Positions 1-8,253 of a DNA stretch of 64,000 nt are shown one piece after another. The notes under the pieces were generated by a model. It was not told where the DNA came from. It made no database searches and saw only the letters and a program-made list of their open reading frames with translations. Made by a program: the position numbers and the translations under genes. How positions within the stretch are numbered: the stretch's first letter is position 1; every line of letters begins with the position of its first letter. This DNA is from Cyanobium sp. CH-040 (GTDB taxonomy: Bacteria; Cyanobacteriota; Cyanobacteriia; PCC-6307; Cyanobiaceae), in contig NZ_JAGQCJ010000002.1 of assembly GCF_024346135.1 (NCBI RefSeq), positions 1 through 64,000 of the forward strand, given 5' to 3'.

Positions 1-238
1 GAGCTCCCTGCTCTACCTGTTCACCCCCGAGCTGGTGCTGATCGGCGGCGGCCTGAGCGCCGCCAGCCGCCACTTCCTGCCGGCCGCCTGGCGGCAGGTG
101 CGGCAGCGGGTGCTGGAGGTGAGCCGCGAGGGGCTGCGGATCGAACCCTGTGCCCTCGGCAACGGCGCCGGCCGCCTGGGGGCTGCCCGCCTGGCCCTCG
201 ACCGGCTGGCTCCGGATGCCGCGCGTGAGTTGGGATGA
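1..238 (+). CDS. ROK-family sugar kinase/regulator, C-terminal end (partial)
   Basis: The window opens inside this gene, and only about 78 C-terminal residues are visible (reading frame 2). The segment [11 protein letters not shown] followed by a basic helix and a Gly-Ala-rich end ([13 protein letters not shown]) matches the C-terminus of ROK-family proteins, where the PxxVxxGGG element closes the sugar-kinase fold. ROK proteins are cytoplasmic glucose/hexose kinases or sugar-responsive repressors; the missing N-terminus would decide which. The stop overlaps the proA start (ATGA at 235-238), so the two are probably translationally coupled. It is not the glk-type glucokinase found at 9240-10250, which is a separate family. 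Confidence 0.72.
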   Translation, partial: SSLLYLFTPELVLIGGGLSAASRHFLPAAWRQVRQRVLEVSREGLRIEPCALGNGAGRLGAARLALDRLAPDAARELG

Positions 239-1620
239 TGGCAGCCATGAGCATCTCCGCCCCGAGCTCCACCTCGGTTTCCGACCCCACGGTTTCCGAC
301 CCCACGGTTTCCGACCCCACCGTTCCCGACCCCAGCCCCGAGCTCCTGCAGCGCGCCGCCGCCGTGCGCCGCAGCGCCATGGCCCTGGGCCAGCTCGCCG
401 ACGGCCAGCGGCGGGCGGCCGTGGAGGCCATGGCTGAGGCCCTGGGCCGTGGTCGGGAGGCGATCCTGGCGGCCAACAGCGCCGACCTGGAGGCCGCCGC
501 CGCCGACGGCCTGGCGCCGGCCCTGGTGGCGCGCCTGAAGCTGGACGCCGCCAAGCTGGACGCCGCCATCGCCGGTGTGCGCCAGGTGGCCGCCCTGGCC
601 GACCCGCTGGGGCGGCGCCAGCTGCACACCGAGCTCGATCAGGGGCTGGTGCTGGAGCGCGTCACCGTGCCGCTGGGGGTGCTGGGGGTGATCTTCGAGG
701 CCCGGCCCGATGCAGTGATGCAGATCGCCTCCCTGGCGATCCGCTCCGGGAATGGCGCCCTGCTCAAGGGCGGCAGGGAAGCCAGCCGCAGCTGCGCAGC
801 CATCCTCGAGGCCCTGCGGGCGGGCCTGGCCGGCAGCGCCGTGGACCCCTCCGCCCTGGAGCTGCTCACCAGCCGCCAGGAGAGCCTGGCCCTGCTGCGC
901 CTCGACGGGCTGGTGGACCTGATCATCCCGCGCGGCTCCAACGCCCTGGTGCGCTTCATCCAGGACAACACGCGCATCCCGGTGCTCGGCCACGCCGATG
1001 GCATCTGCCACCTCTACGTCGACCGGCAGGTGGATCCCGACCAGGCCCTGCGGGTGGCGATCGACGCCAAGACCCAGTACCCGGCCGCCTGCAACGCCAT
1101 CGAGACCCTGCTGGTGCACCAGGCCATCGCGCCCACGTTCCTGCCGGCGGCTGTGGCCGCCTTCGCGGCGGCCGGCGTGGAGCTGCGCGGCGACGCCGCC
1201 GCCCGGGCCCTGGGGGTGCCCCACGCCGCCTCGGAGGACGACTGGGGCACGGAGTACTCCGACCTGATCCTGGCGGTGAAGGTGGTGCCCGATCTGCAGG
1301 CGGCCCTCGAGCACATCGCCACCTACGGCTCCCGCCACACCGACGCCATCTGCACCACCGACCCCGCGGCGGCCGACCGCTTCCTGGCGGCGGTGGACAG
1401 CGCCGGGGTGTACCTGAACTGCTCCACCCGCTTCGCCGACGGCTTCCGCTATGGCTTCGGGGCGGAGGTGGGCATCAGCACCCAGACCCTGCCGCCCCGG
1501 GGGCCGGTGGGGCTGGAGGGCCTGGTGACCTACCGCTACCGGCTGCGCGGCGAGGGCCACATCGCCGCCGACTACGCCAGCGGCACCCGCCGCTTCAGCC
1601 ACCGCGCCCTGCCCCTGTGA
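235..1620 (+). CDS. proA: Gamma-glutamyl phosphate reductase (glutamate-5-semialdehyde dehydrogenase)
   Basis: This enzyme reduces gamma-glutamyl phosphate to glutamate-5-semialdehyde with NADPH, the second step of proline synthesis. The 461-residue product carries ProA hallmarks: [19 protein letters not shown] and LLKGGREA in the nucleotide-binding part, [19 protein letters not shown], and the catalytic Cys at about residue 286 in [14 protein letters not shown]. The C-terminal part ([13 protein letters not shown]) is typical. The first 33 or so residues are not family sequence: they contain a Val-Ser-Asp-Pro-Thr repeat (see 276-335). Start at ATG 235 overlaps the previous stop; ATG 247 is an equally possible start. 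Its stop overlaps the GTG of folB (GTGA), so ROK-proA-folB looks like one transcript. Confidence 0.96.
   Translation: MMAAMSISAPSSTSVSDPTVSDPTVSDPTVPDPSPELLQRAAAVRRSAMALGQLADGQRRAAVEAMAEALGRGREAILAANSADLEAAAADGLAPALVARLKLDAAKLDAAIAGVRQVAALADPLGRRQLHTELDQGLVLERVTVPLGVLGVIFEARPDAVMQIASLAIRSGNGALLKGGREASRSCAAILEALRAGLAGSAVDPSALELLTSRQESLALLRLDGLVDLIIPRGSNALVRFIQDNTRIPVLGHADGICHLYVDRQVDPDQALRVAIDAKTQYPAACNAIETLLVHQAIAPTFLPAAVAAFAAAGVELRGDAAARALGVPHAASEDDWGTEYSDLILAVKVVPDLQAALEHIATYGSRHTDAICTTDPAAADRFLAAVDSAGVYLNCSTRFADGFRYGFGAEVGISTQTLPPRGPVGLEGLVTYRYRLRGEGHIAADYASGTRRFSHRALPL
276..335. repeat. 15-bp tandem repeat in the proA N-terminus
   Basis: Three exact copies of ggtttccgaccccac (276-290, 291-305, 306-320) are followed by one degenerate copy (321-335). 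The unit keeps the frame and encodes VSDPT repeats ahead of the ProA domain. Replication slippage is the simplest origin. Confidence 0.9.
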
Positions 1621-2045
1621 GCACCCCTGCCACCGTGGGCCCTGGCCTCCCCGGCAATGGCATCGCCGTGCGGGGGCTGCGCCTCTGGGCCCACGTGGGC
1701 GTGCTGCCGTTCGAGCGCGAGCACGGTCAGTGGTTCGAACTGGATCTGGAGCTGGGGGTGGATCCGGCGCTCGCCGGCGGCACCGATCAGCTGGCCGACA
1801 CGCTCGATTACGCCACCCTGATCGGCGCCCTGCAGCGCCAGGCCCGCAGCATCCGCTGCCACACCCTGGAGCGCTACGCGCAGGCCATCCTGGAGCTGAT
1901 CGTCGAGTGCCACGGCCCGCTGCCGGTGCAGCTGGAGCTGCGCAAGTGCGCGGCCCCGGTGCCGGGGTTCAGCGGCAGCGTCGCCATCCGCCGCGCCAGT
2001 GGAAGTCTGCGTCTCCCGCTGGGTGAACCAGGGCCCAGTAGCTGA
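1617..2045 (+). CDS. folB: Dihydroneopterin aldolase
   Basis: FolB converts 7,8-dihydroneopterin to 6-hydroxymethyl-dihydropterin in folate synthesis. The product (142 aa) has the family pattern: [20 protein letters not shown] at the N-terminus, [13 protein letters not shown], the substrate-pocket stretch DTLDYATL, and the C-terminal [19 protein letters not shown]. The start is GTG 1617, overlapping the proA stop. The last 20 or so residues after VAIRR are not conserved FolB sequence. The 3' end overlaps the convergent DOMON-like gene by 77 bp, and the overlap reaches into the conserved FolB C-terminus. Confidence 0.93.
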   Translation: MSTPATVGPGLPGNGIAVRGLRLWAHVGVLPFEREHGQWFELDLELGVDPALAGGTDQLADTLDYATLIGALQRQARSIRCHTLERYAQAILELIVECHGPLPVQLELRKCAAPVPGFSGSVAIRRASGSLRLPLGEPGPSS

Positions 2046-2523
2046 GACCGCCATCGGCGTGCTCGAGAACGGCGGTGAGCGCCAGCTCCAGCTCCTCCGC
2101 CTCCGCCAGCGGCGGTGGCAGGGGCAGCGAGGCCTGCAGCCGCAGGGCGCCGGTGCTGTGCTCCACCGCCAGGGGCAGGGCCTCCAGCGCGGGATCGGGG
2201 CGCAGGTTGCGGCGGTAGCCGTCCAGCTGATACCAGTTCCAGTCCCCCGACGGCGCCAGGTTCAGCTCCCAGTAGCCCTCCCGCCCGGGCACGGCCAGGA
2301 ACGCTTCCAGACAGGTGTGCTGCCAGAGGCCGTCCCGGCGTAGCGGCACCGCCTGGAGCGGCGGAATCCGAAGCTGCTCCAGAGGCCCGCAGAGGTCGTA
2401 GCCGAGCCGCAGGTGCGCCCCCAGGCGCTCCGCCCGGGCGTGGAGGCTGAGTGCGGATCCCCGCGACGCCTCCGTCAGCGCCTCCCGAGCGGCGTGGGGC
2501 ACCAGCTCGGCAGCCAGCATCAT
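1969..2523 (-). CDS. DOMON-like domain protein of unknown function
   Basis: The predicted 184-residue protein matches the DOMON-like/CBM9-like family of cyanobacteria and proteobacteria: QHTCLEAFLAVPG, YWELNLAPSGDWNWYQLDGYR, and a C-terminal [16 protein letters not shown]. The fold is a beta sandwich related to heme- and sugar-binding DOMON domains. No signal peptide is seen, so it is probably cytoplasmic. I place the start at ATG 2523, which overlaps the stop of the upstream phosphotransferase (TGA 2522-2520); a longer reading through that gene adds only unconserved Pro/Gly-rich sequence. Translational coupling suggests a joint role with the kinase-like protein. The ligand is unknown. Confidence 0.82.
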   Translation of the reverse strand: MMLAAELVPHAAREALTEASRGSALSLHARAERLGAHLRLGYDLCGPLEQLRIPPLQAVPLRRDGLWQHTCLEAFLAVPGREGYWELNLAPSGDWNWYQLDGYRRNLRPDPALEALPLAVEHSTGALRLQASLPLPPPLAEAEELELALTAVLEHADGGLSYWALVHPAGDADFHWRGGWRRCR

Positions 2524-3647
2524 CCCAGCTCCTCCACCAGCGCCTCGATCGCCCCCTGCTGGGCCTCGATGCTCTGCACCAGGCGGAACTGCACCAGGGC
2601 CCGCTCCAGGTTGTGGCGGGGGTGGCGGCATTTGAAGTAGCGGTTGCCGGCCAGATGGTCGCTGAAGAAGCGCAGGCCGAGCTCGAAGCTGATCAGGCGC
2701 ACCGCGGTGGGGATCAGCTCCAGGTCGGCCGGGGTGAGAAACGGCCGCGCCAGCTCCAGGTAGCCGCCCAGCATCGGCCGGCAGAGGGCCAGATCGAAGC
2801 TCACGGCGTTCAGGTCCGCGGCCTCCTCGCCTGCCGGATTGCAGCCCGAGCGCAGGCAGTCGCCGATGTCGTACTGCACCAGGCCCGGCTTCACCGTGTC
2901 CAGATCCACCAGTGCCACCGCCTCGCCGCTGCGGCGGTCGAGCAGCACGTTGTTCACCTTGGGATCGCCGTGGATCGGCCGCTCCTGCAGTCGGCCCTGC
3001 AGACGGGCCTGCTCCAGGGCCGGCACCAGCGCCTCCCGTTCAGCCACGAAAGCGCGGCAGAAGCGGCTGGCCTCGCAGGCCTGATCCAGGCCGCGACTGT
3101 CCAGCAGCTCCTGGTAGGCCGCCAGGTAGCGGGGCGTCACATGGAAGCCCTCCAGGGTGTCGGCCAGCTGAGCGCAGGGCAGGTCGTGGATCAGCAGGTG
3201 GAAGCGCCCCAGGGCCCGTCCCACCTCCCGGGCGTGGCCGGAATCCTGCACCGTGTCGTGGCTCACGCTGTCGTCGATGTGGGTGAGCAGCCGCCAGGCC
3301 TGGCCGTCCCGCTCCAGCCAGCTGGCCCCCCCGCTGCGGGCCGGCACCAGCCGCGGCAGCTCCCAGCTCCTGCCACTGCGCAGCCGGGGAGCGGGCCGGC
3401 CGTCGAGGTGCTCGCCCAGCGTGGCGATGTTGCCCATCACCAGCTCCGGCCGCGGAAACACGCCTGTGTTGAGCCGCTGCAGCACGTAGAGACTGCCGTC
3501 GGCCGCCTCCACCCGGTAGGTGTCGTTGACATTGCCGCTGCCCAGCGGGGCGAGGCCGCGCACCGGCGTGGCGATGGCGAACGCCTCGGCGATGGCCTGC
3601 AGCCGCCCATCGGCAGCGGTGGCGAAGGGTTGGTCCTGGGCGTTCAT
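2520..3647 (-). CDS. APH-fold phosphotransferase (N-acetylhexosamine-kinase-like)
   Basis: This 375-residue protein has the aminoglycoside-phosphotransferase/choline-kinase fold. It shows an N-terminal lobe with GSGNVNDTYRVEA and LYVLQRLNTGVFPRP, the catalytic HGDPKVNNVLLD (Brenner motif) and the metal-binding VDLDTVKPG with a following DIGDCLRSGCNP. The combination LQRLN.VF.P...V and HGDPKVNNVL is characteristic of the NahK-like branch that phosphorylates N-acetylhexosamines at C1, rather than of antibiotic resistance enzymes. The substrate is inferred, not shown. It is the first gene of a two-gene minus-strand unit with the DOMON-like gene and is divergent from the lipase at 3698. Confidence 0.82.
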   Translation of the reverse strand: MNAQDQPFATAADGRLQAIAEAFAIATPVRGLAPLGSGNVNDTYRVEAADGSLYVLQRLNTGVFPRPELVMGNIATLGEHLDGRPAPRLRSGRSWELPRLVPARSGGASWLERDGQAWRLLTHIDDSVSHDTVQDSGHAREVGRALGRFHLLIHDLPCAQLADTLEGFHVTPRYLAAYQELLDSRGLDQACEASRFCRAFVAEREALVPALEQARLQGRLQERPIHGDPKVNNVLLDRRSGEAVALVDLDTVKPGLVQYDIGDCLRSGCNPAGEEAADLNAVSFDLALCRPMLGGYLELARPFLTPADLELIPTAVRLISFELGLRFFSDHLAGNRYFKCRHPRHNLERALVQFRLVQSIEAQQGAIEALVEELG

Positions 3648-3697
3648 GGCGCCATCCTGACCTGACCTGAGCGGAGCGTCCTGTCCCCGCCGCCGTC

Positions 3698-4378
3698 ATG
3701 CCCAGTTCCCCGCCCGCCAACGACACCCCCAGGCCCGACACCCCCCAGCCCGGCAGCCCCCAGCCCGGCTCCTCCCAGCCCGGCTGCACGGCCCCGCCGC
3801 TCGTGCTGGTGCATGGTCTCTGGGACACACCGGGGCTGTTCCGACGTCTCGAGCAGCGGCTCGAAGGCCGCCGTGACCCCGTGCTCGTGCCCCACCTGCC
3901 CCATGGCCTCGGGGAGCGGCCGGTGCTGGAGCTGGCCGAGGAGCTGGGGCAGGCCGTGGCGGACTGCTTCGGACCGGATCAGCCGGTGGATGTGCTGGGG
4001 TTCTCCCTCGGCGGGGTGATCGCGCGCACCTGGATCCAGCTGCTGGGCGGTCGGGAGCGCACCCGCCGCCTGATCAGCGTCGGCAGCCCGCACAGGGGCA
4101 GCCTGCTGGCCCTGCCCTGGCCCCGCCGCTGGCTGTCCACCGTGGCCGACCTGAGGCCCGGCAGCCCCCTGCTGCGCAGGCTCAACGACGACCCCGCCGG
4201 CCTGGAGGGGGTGGAGTGCACCAGCTTCTGGTGCCTCCCCGACCAGATGGTGGTGCCCAGCTGGACGGGTGTGCTGCCCCGGGGCTCACGGCACCAGCTG
4301 CCGGTGTGGCATCACCAGCAGCTGATCACCAGTCCCGCCGGTCTGGAGGCGATCGTGGCGGAGCTGCTGCGGCCCTGA
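3698..4378 (+). CDS. Alpha/beta-hydrolase, lipase/esterase family
   Basis: The product (226 aa) has an alpha/beta-hydrolase core: VLVHGLWDTPG (oxyanion HG), the nucleophile elbow GFSLGG with Ser about residue 105, SVGSPHRGS, a possible acid in CLPDQMVVP, and a late His in LPVWHHQQL. This resembles the short cyanobacterial triacylglycerol-lipase-like proteins. The first 30 residues are Pro/Gly-rich repeats (DTPQPGSPQPGSSQPG), not a signal peptide, so the enzyme is probably cytoplasmic. Fifty bases separate it from the divergent phosphotransferase; a later start inside the repeat is possible but no good alternative codon is seen before VLVHG. The substrate is unknown. Confidence 0.85.
   Translation: MPSSPPANDTPRPDTPQPGSPQPGSSQPGCTAPPLVLVHGLWDTPGLFRRLEQRLEGRRDPVLVPHLPHGLGERPVLELAEELGQAVADCFGPDQPVDVLGFSLGGVIARTWIQLLGGRERTRRLISVGSPHRGSLLALPWPRRWLSTVADLRPGSPLLRRLNDDPAGLEGVECTSFWCLPDQMVVPSWTGVLPRGSRHQLPVWHHQQLITSPAGLEAIVAELLRP
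3746..3790. repeat. 15-bp tandem repeat in the lipase N-terminus
   Basis: Three in-frame copies begin with cagcccggc (3746-3760, 3761-3775, 3776-3790) and give PQPGS/SQPG repeats. The unit length is the same as in the proA repeat, but the sequence differs. Confidence 0.8.
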
Positions 4379-4423
4379 TCCCCGGTCCGGGTGCCACACG
4401 GGCGGTTGCAGGGGACGGGCGGT

Positions 4424-6538
4424 TCAGACGGCCGTCAGCCCGGAGTGACGGATCAGCGCCTCGGGGCTGGGCGGGCGGCCCCGGAACGCCTCGAACACCT
4501 CCGCCGGCGAGCGGCTCCCCCCCAGGCTGAGCACCGTGTCGCGGAAGCGGCGGCCGGTGGCCACCACCTGCTCCTCGTCGTCGAGTCCCACCTCCTCGAA
4601 GGCGCTGAAGGCGTCGGCGCTGAGCACCTCCGCCCACTTGTAGGAGTAGTAGCCCGCCGAGTAGCCACCGGCGAAGATGTGGCTGAAGGAGCAGAGGAAG
4701 GCGTCCTCGGGGATCGGTTCCAGCACCGTGGTGGTGCGCGCCACCTCCCGGCGCAGCTGCTCCGGCGTCTGGCCGCACTCCGGGGTCCACCGGCTGTGCA
4801 GGCGCAGGTCGGTGAGGGCGAAATGCACCTGGCGCAGGGTGGCGGTGCCGCCCATGAAGGTGCGGGCGGCCAGCAGCTTCTGATACTCCGCCTCCGGCAG
4901 CGGCTCGCCGCTCTGCCAGTGGCGGGCCATGCCCATCAGGGTGGTGCGCTCGTAGCACCAGTTCTCCATGAACTGGCTGGGCAGTTCCACCGCGTCCCAC
5001 TCCACGTTGCTGATGCCGGCGGCCCGGGGCCGGTCGACCGTGGTGAGCATGTGCTGGAGGCCGTGGCCGAACTCGTGGAAGAGGGTCTCCACCTCCTCGA
5101 AGGTCATCAGGCTGGGGGTGTCGCCCACCGGGGGGCTCTGGTTGCAGATCAGGTAGGCCACCGGCAGCACCGGCTCGCCGGCGGGGGTGCGGCTGCGGCC
5201 CAGGCACTCGTCCATCCAGGCGCCGCCGCGCTTGCTGCCTGGCCGGCTGTAGGGGTCGAGGTAGAAGGCCGCCAGCAGGTCGCCGCTGGCGCCGTCGTGC
5301 ACGCGGAAGTAGCGCACGTCGGGATGCCAGGTGGGTGCTTCGCCCGGCTCGGTGGCCTGGATGCGGATGTCGAACAGCCGCTGGCAGAGCCCGAACAGCC
5401 CCTGCAGCACCTGCTCGAGCGGGAACCAGGGGCGCAGGGCCTCGGTGTCCAGCTCGAAGCTCTCCTTGCGCAGCACCTCGGCCCAGTGGGCCACGTCCCA
5501 GGGTTTGAGATCGGCGGCTTCCGGGGCGCCGTGGCGGGCGGCGCAGGCGCGCAGCTCCTCCAGCTCCCGCTGGGCCACGGGGTAGGCCGCGGCCCGCAGA
5601 TCGTCGAGCAGCTGCTCCACCTCGGCCACCGATTCGGCCATCTTGCTGGCCAGGCTCACCTCCGCCCAGTTGGCGTAGCCCAGGCGCCGGGCCTGCTCCA
5701 GCCGCAGGCTGAGGATGCGTTCGATCAGGGGTCTGTTGTCGAGGTCGCCACCGGAGGCCCGGGACACCTGGGCGCGGTAGACGGCCTCGCGCAGGTCGCG
5801 CCGCCGGCTGTACTTCAGGAACGGCACCACCCGCGGCATGTCCAGCCCCATGCGCCAGCCGTCATCGCCCGCATCGCGGGCCGCCTGGGCCAGCAGGGCC
5901 CTGAGGCTGTCGGGCAGGCCCGCGAGCTCCTCCTCGCTGGTGAGCTTGAGGCTCCACTTGTTGGTGGCATCGAGCACGTGGTTGCCGAAGTCGCTGGCCA
6001 GCTGGGCCAGTTCGGCGGTGGCGGCATTGAAGGCCTCCTGCTCGCTCCCCTCCAGCCCCACACCGCGCAGCCGCATGTGGCGCAGCTCGGAGGCCAGGAT
6101 GCGGCGCTGGGTGCCATCGAGGTGCTGGCGCTCCAGCTGCTCCAGGGCTCGGTAGATCGGCCTGCTCTGACCGGCCCGGCTGCCGAAGGCCACCACCGCC
6201 CCCTGCTGGTTCTGGTAGGCCTCGCGCAGCGCCGGGCTGTTGCACACGCCATGCAGATGGCTCACCACCCCCCAGCTCCAGCGCAGCCGTTCCTCCAGAT
6301 GGCGCAGCGGATCCATCAGCTCCTCCCAGCCGATGACTGGCTGGGGCTCCGGACCGTTGCCGTCGGCGGCACCCAGACGCTGCTCCAGCCGGCATTCGAG
6401 GCTCTCCAGTTCCTCGTGCAGGTCCCGCAGCAGGGCCGGGATCGCGGCGTCCACCTGCTCCGGGGTGATCTCCTCGAAGCTGGGCAGACCGGTGCCCGCC
6501 AGCAGGGGGGGCTGAGCCGGGGCTGACGCGTTGGCCAT
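4424..6538 (-). CDS. prlC: M3-family metallopeptidase, oligopeptidase A-like
   Basis: A 704-residue cytoplasmic zinc oligopeptidase that degrades short peptides, including cleaved signal peptides in well-studied relatives. The zinc site is plain: HEFGHGLQH at residues 488-496 with His488, Glu489 and His492, and the third ligand Glu518 in WDAVELPSQFMENW. The N-terminal LPSFEEITPEQVDAAIPALL and LPVAYLICNQSPPVG fit PrlC/OpdA. Length is normal for the family. Start ATG 6538 fits an open minus-strand layout 52 bases from the ndhD stop. The C-terminus (GRPPSPEALIRHSGL) also fits the family, so the gene is complete. Confidence 0.95.
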   Translation of the reverse strand: MANASAPAQPPLLAGTGLPSFEEITPEQVDAAIPALLRDLHEELESLECRLEQRLGAADGNGPEPQPVIGWEELMDPLRHLEERLRWSWGVVSHLHGVCNSPALREAYQNQQGAVVAFGSRAGQSRPIYRALEQLERQHLDGTQRRILASELRHMRLRGVGLEGSEQEAFNAATAELAQLASDFGNHVLDATNKWSLKLTSEEELAGLPDSLRALLAQAARDAGDDGWRMGLDMPRVVPFLKYSRRRDLREAVYRAQVSRASGGDLDNRPLIERILSLRLEQARRLGYANWAEVSLASKMAESVAEVEQLLDDLRAAAYPVAQRELEELRACAARHGAPEAADLKPWDVAHWAEVLRKESFELDTEALRPWFPLEQVLQGLFGLCQRLFDIRIQATEPGEAPTWHPDVRYFRVHDGASGDLLAAFYLDPYSRPGSKRGGAWMDECLGRSRTPAGEPVLPVAYLICNQSPPVGDTPSLMTFEEVETLFHEFGHGLQHMLTTVDRPRAAGISNVEWDAVELPSQFMENWCYERTTLMGMARHWQSGEPLPEAEYQKLLAARTFMGGTATLRQVHFALTDLRLHSRWTPECGQTPEQLRREVARTTTVLEPIPEDAFLCSFSHIFAGGYSAGYYSYKWAEVLSADAFSAFEEVGLDDEEQVVATGRRFRDTVLSLGGSRSPAEVFEAFRGRPPSPEALIRHSGLTAV

Positions 6539-6590
6539 GGCGGAGGGGTCGCTGCCGCCATTTCAGACCATCGAGCGGGGGGTGTGCGGT

Positions 6591-8186
6591 TCAGCCCAGG
6601 GCGGTGAACCGTCCCAGCGCCACGGCCACGGTGCCGGCGAGCTGGCTGGAGAGGGCGTTGGTGCTGGCGGAATAGAAGTCGATCGCCACCCGCGGCCAGA
6701 AGCCGATCACCAGGGTGGGCACCAGCAGGGTGAGGCCGATCACCAGCTCCCGGGGGGTCATGTCGCCCACCACGGCGAGGGCCGGGATGCGGGGCCCGAA
6801 GAACACGCGGCGGCAGAGGCTCAGCAGGTAGACCGGCGTGAGCACCAGGCCGATGGCGGCCAGCACGATCGTGATCACCCGGAAGCCGGTGGTGAAGTCG
6901 TCGTTGGCGGTCACCCCCAGGAACACCGTGATCTCGCTGACGAAGCCGCTCATGCCGGGCAGAGCGAGCGAAGCCAGGCAGCTGGCCAGGAAGAAGGCGA
7001 AGGTGATCGGCAGCGCCTTGGCCAGACCACCCATGTTGGGGATCGAGAGGGTCTCGGTGCGCTCGTAGAACACGCCGGTGACGAAGAACATCGCCGCGGC
7101 GATCAGGCCGTGGCTGATCATCTGCAGCATGGCCCCGCTCATGCCCAGGGCATCGATGGCACCGATGCCCACCAGCACGAAGCCCATGTGGCTCACCGAG
7201 CTGCAGGCGATGCGCCGCTTGACGTTGTCCTGGGCGAAGGCGTTGAGGGCGCCGTAGATGATGTTGACGATGCCCAGCACGATCAGGGCCGGGGCCAGCA
7301 CCAGATGGGCCTCGGGCAGCATCTGTACGTTGAAGCGCATCAGGGCGTAGCCGCCCATCTTCAGCAGCACCCCGGCCAGCAGCATCGACACCGGCGCGTT
7401 GGCCTCGCCGTGGGCGTCGGGCAGCCAGGTGTGCAGGGGGAACATCGGCAGCTTGACGCCGAAGCCCACCAGGAAGCCCAGATAGCAGAGCAGGCCGAAG
7501 GTGCCCCCGGGGCTGCGGGCCGCCAGCTCGGAGAGGTTGAAGCTGAAGGGGCCGTTGAAGGCCAGGGCGAGGCCGCTCACCAGGATCAGCAGCGAGGCGG
7601 TGGCGGTGTAGAGGATGAACTTGGTGGCGGCGTACTGGCGCTGCTTGCCGCCCCAGATGGCGATCAGCAGATACACCGGCACCAGCTCCAGTTCCCAGGC
7701 CAGGAAGAACAGCAGGAAGTCCTGGGACAGGAACACCAGCCCCTGGGCCGAGGCCTGCACCAGCATCAGGGCGTAGTAGAGGCGGGTCTTGCGGTTCACC
7801 TTCCAGCTGGCCGCCACCGAGAGCAGGGTGACCAGGCCGGAGAGCACCACCAGCGGCGCCGAGAGGCCATCGGCGGCGAGGGACCACTCCAGGCCCAGCA
7901 CGGGCACCCAGCTCACCCGCTCCACCAGCTGCAGACCGCTGAGGCTGCCGTCGAAGTGACGGCTGAAGCACACCAGCATCAGCAGCAGATCCACCGCCAG
8001 GGCCCCCAGGGCAAGGGAGCGGGGCAGGCGGGGATCGCTGCCGTCGCCGGGCAGCAGGGGCATCAGCAGCGCCACCGCCGCAGGCAGCAGCACGATCAGG
8101 CTGAGCCAGGGGAACGCTCCCGTGGCCGCTGCCGTGTCCGTCAGCAGAGGGGTGGACGCAGCCAAGAGGGGCAGGTTGGCGTCCAT
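6591..8186 (-). CDS. ndhD: NAD(P)H-quinone oxidoreductase chain 4 (NdhD)
   Basis: NdhD is one of the antiporter-like membrane subunits of the thylakoid NDH-1 complex used in cyclic electron flow and respiration. The 531-residue protein is almost entirely hydrophobic helices with NuoM/NdhD motifs: [40 protein letters not shown] (with the functional Glu of the ELELVP segment), [28 protein letters not shown] and [10 protein letters not shown]. It ends within 52 bases of the M3 peptidase start. Upstream lies thrB with a perfect palindrome at 8234-8253 in the 62-base gap. AAGGG lies immediately against the ATG, an unusually close spacing for a ribosome site. It is an isolated ndhD with no ndhF beside it. 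Confidence 0.95.
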   Translation of the reverse strand: MDANLPLLAASTPLLTDTAAATGAFPWLSLIVLLPAAVALLMPLLPGDGSDPRLPRSLALGALAVDLLLMLVCFSRHFDGSLSGLQLVERVSWVPVLGLEWSLAADGLSAPLVVLSGLVTLLSVAASWKVNRKTRLYYALMLVQASAQGLVFLSQDFLLFFLAWELELVPVYLLIAIWGGKQRQYAATKFILYTATASLLILVSGLALAFNGPFSFNLSELAARSPGGTFGLLCYLGFLVGFGVKLPMFPLHTWLPDAHGEANAPVSMLLAGVLLKMGGYALMRFNVQMLPEAHLVLAPALIVLGIVNIIYGALNAFAQDNVKRRIACSSVSHMGFVLVGIGAIDALGMSGAMLQMISHGLIAAAMFFVTGVFYERTETLSIPNMGGLAKALPITFAFFLASCLASLALPGMSGFVSEITVFLGVTANDDFTTGFRVITIVLAAIGLVLTPVYLLSLCRRVFFGPRIPALAVVGDMTPRELVIGLTLLVPTLVIGFWPRVAIDFYSASTNALSSQLAGTVAVALGRFTALG

Positions 8187-8233
8187 CCCTTACGCGCCGA
8201 AAGCGTGTTGACGCTAACAGTTGCCCCGCAGGC

Positions 8234-8253
8234 GCTGAGTAGATCTACTCAGC
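8234..8253. promoter_or_regulatory. 20-bp perfect palindrome between thrB and ndhD
   Basis: The arm gctgagtaga is followed directly by its exact reverse complement. The palindrome contains the thrB stop codon (8249-8251) and lies 48 bases upstream of the ndhD start. No T-run follows on the minus strand, so it does not look like an ordinary terminator. A dimeric repressor site for ndhD, or an RNA hairpin at the thrB 3' end, are the candidates. Confidence 0.6.

Noticed and set aside
2520-3647. Aminoglycoside resistance gene
   Set aside because: The fold is that of aminoglycoside phosphotransferases, but the motif context matches sugar-1-kinases and the gene sits among housekeeping genes without mobile DNA.
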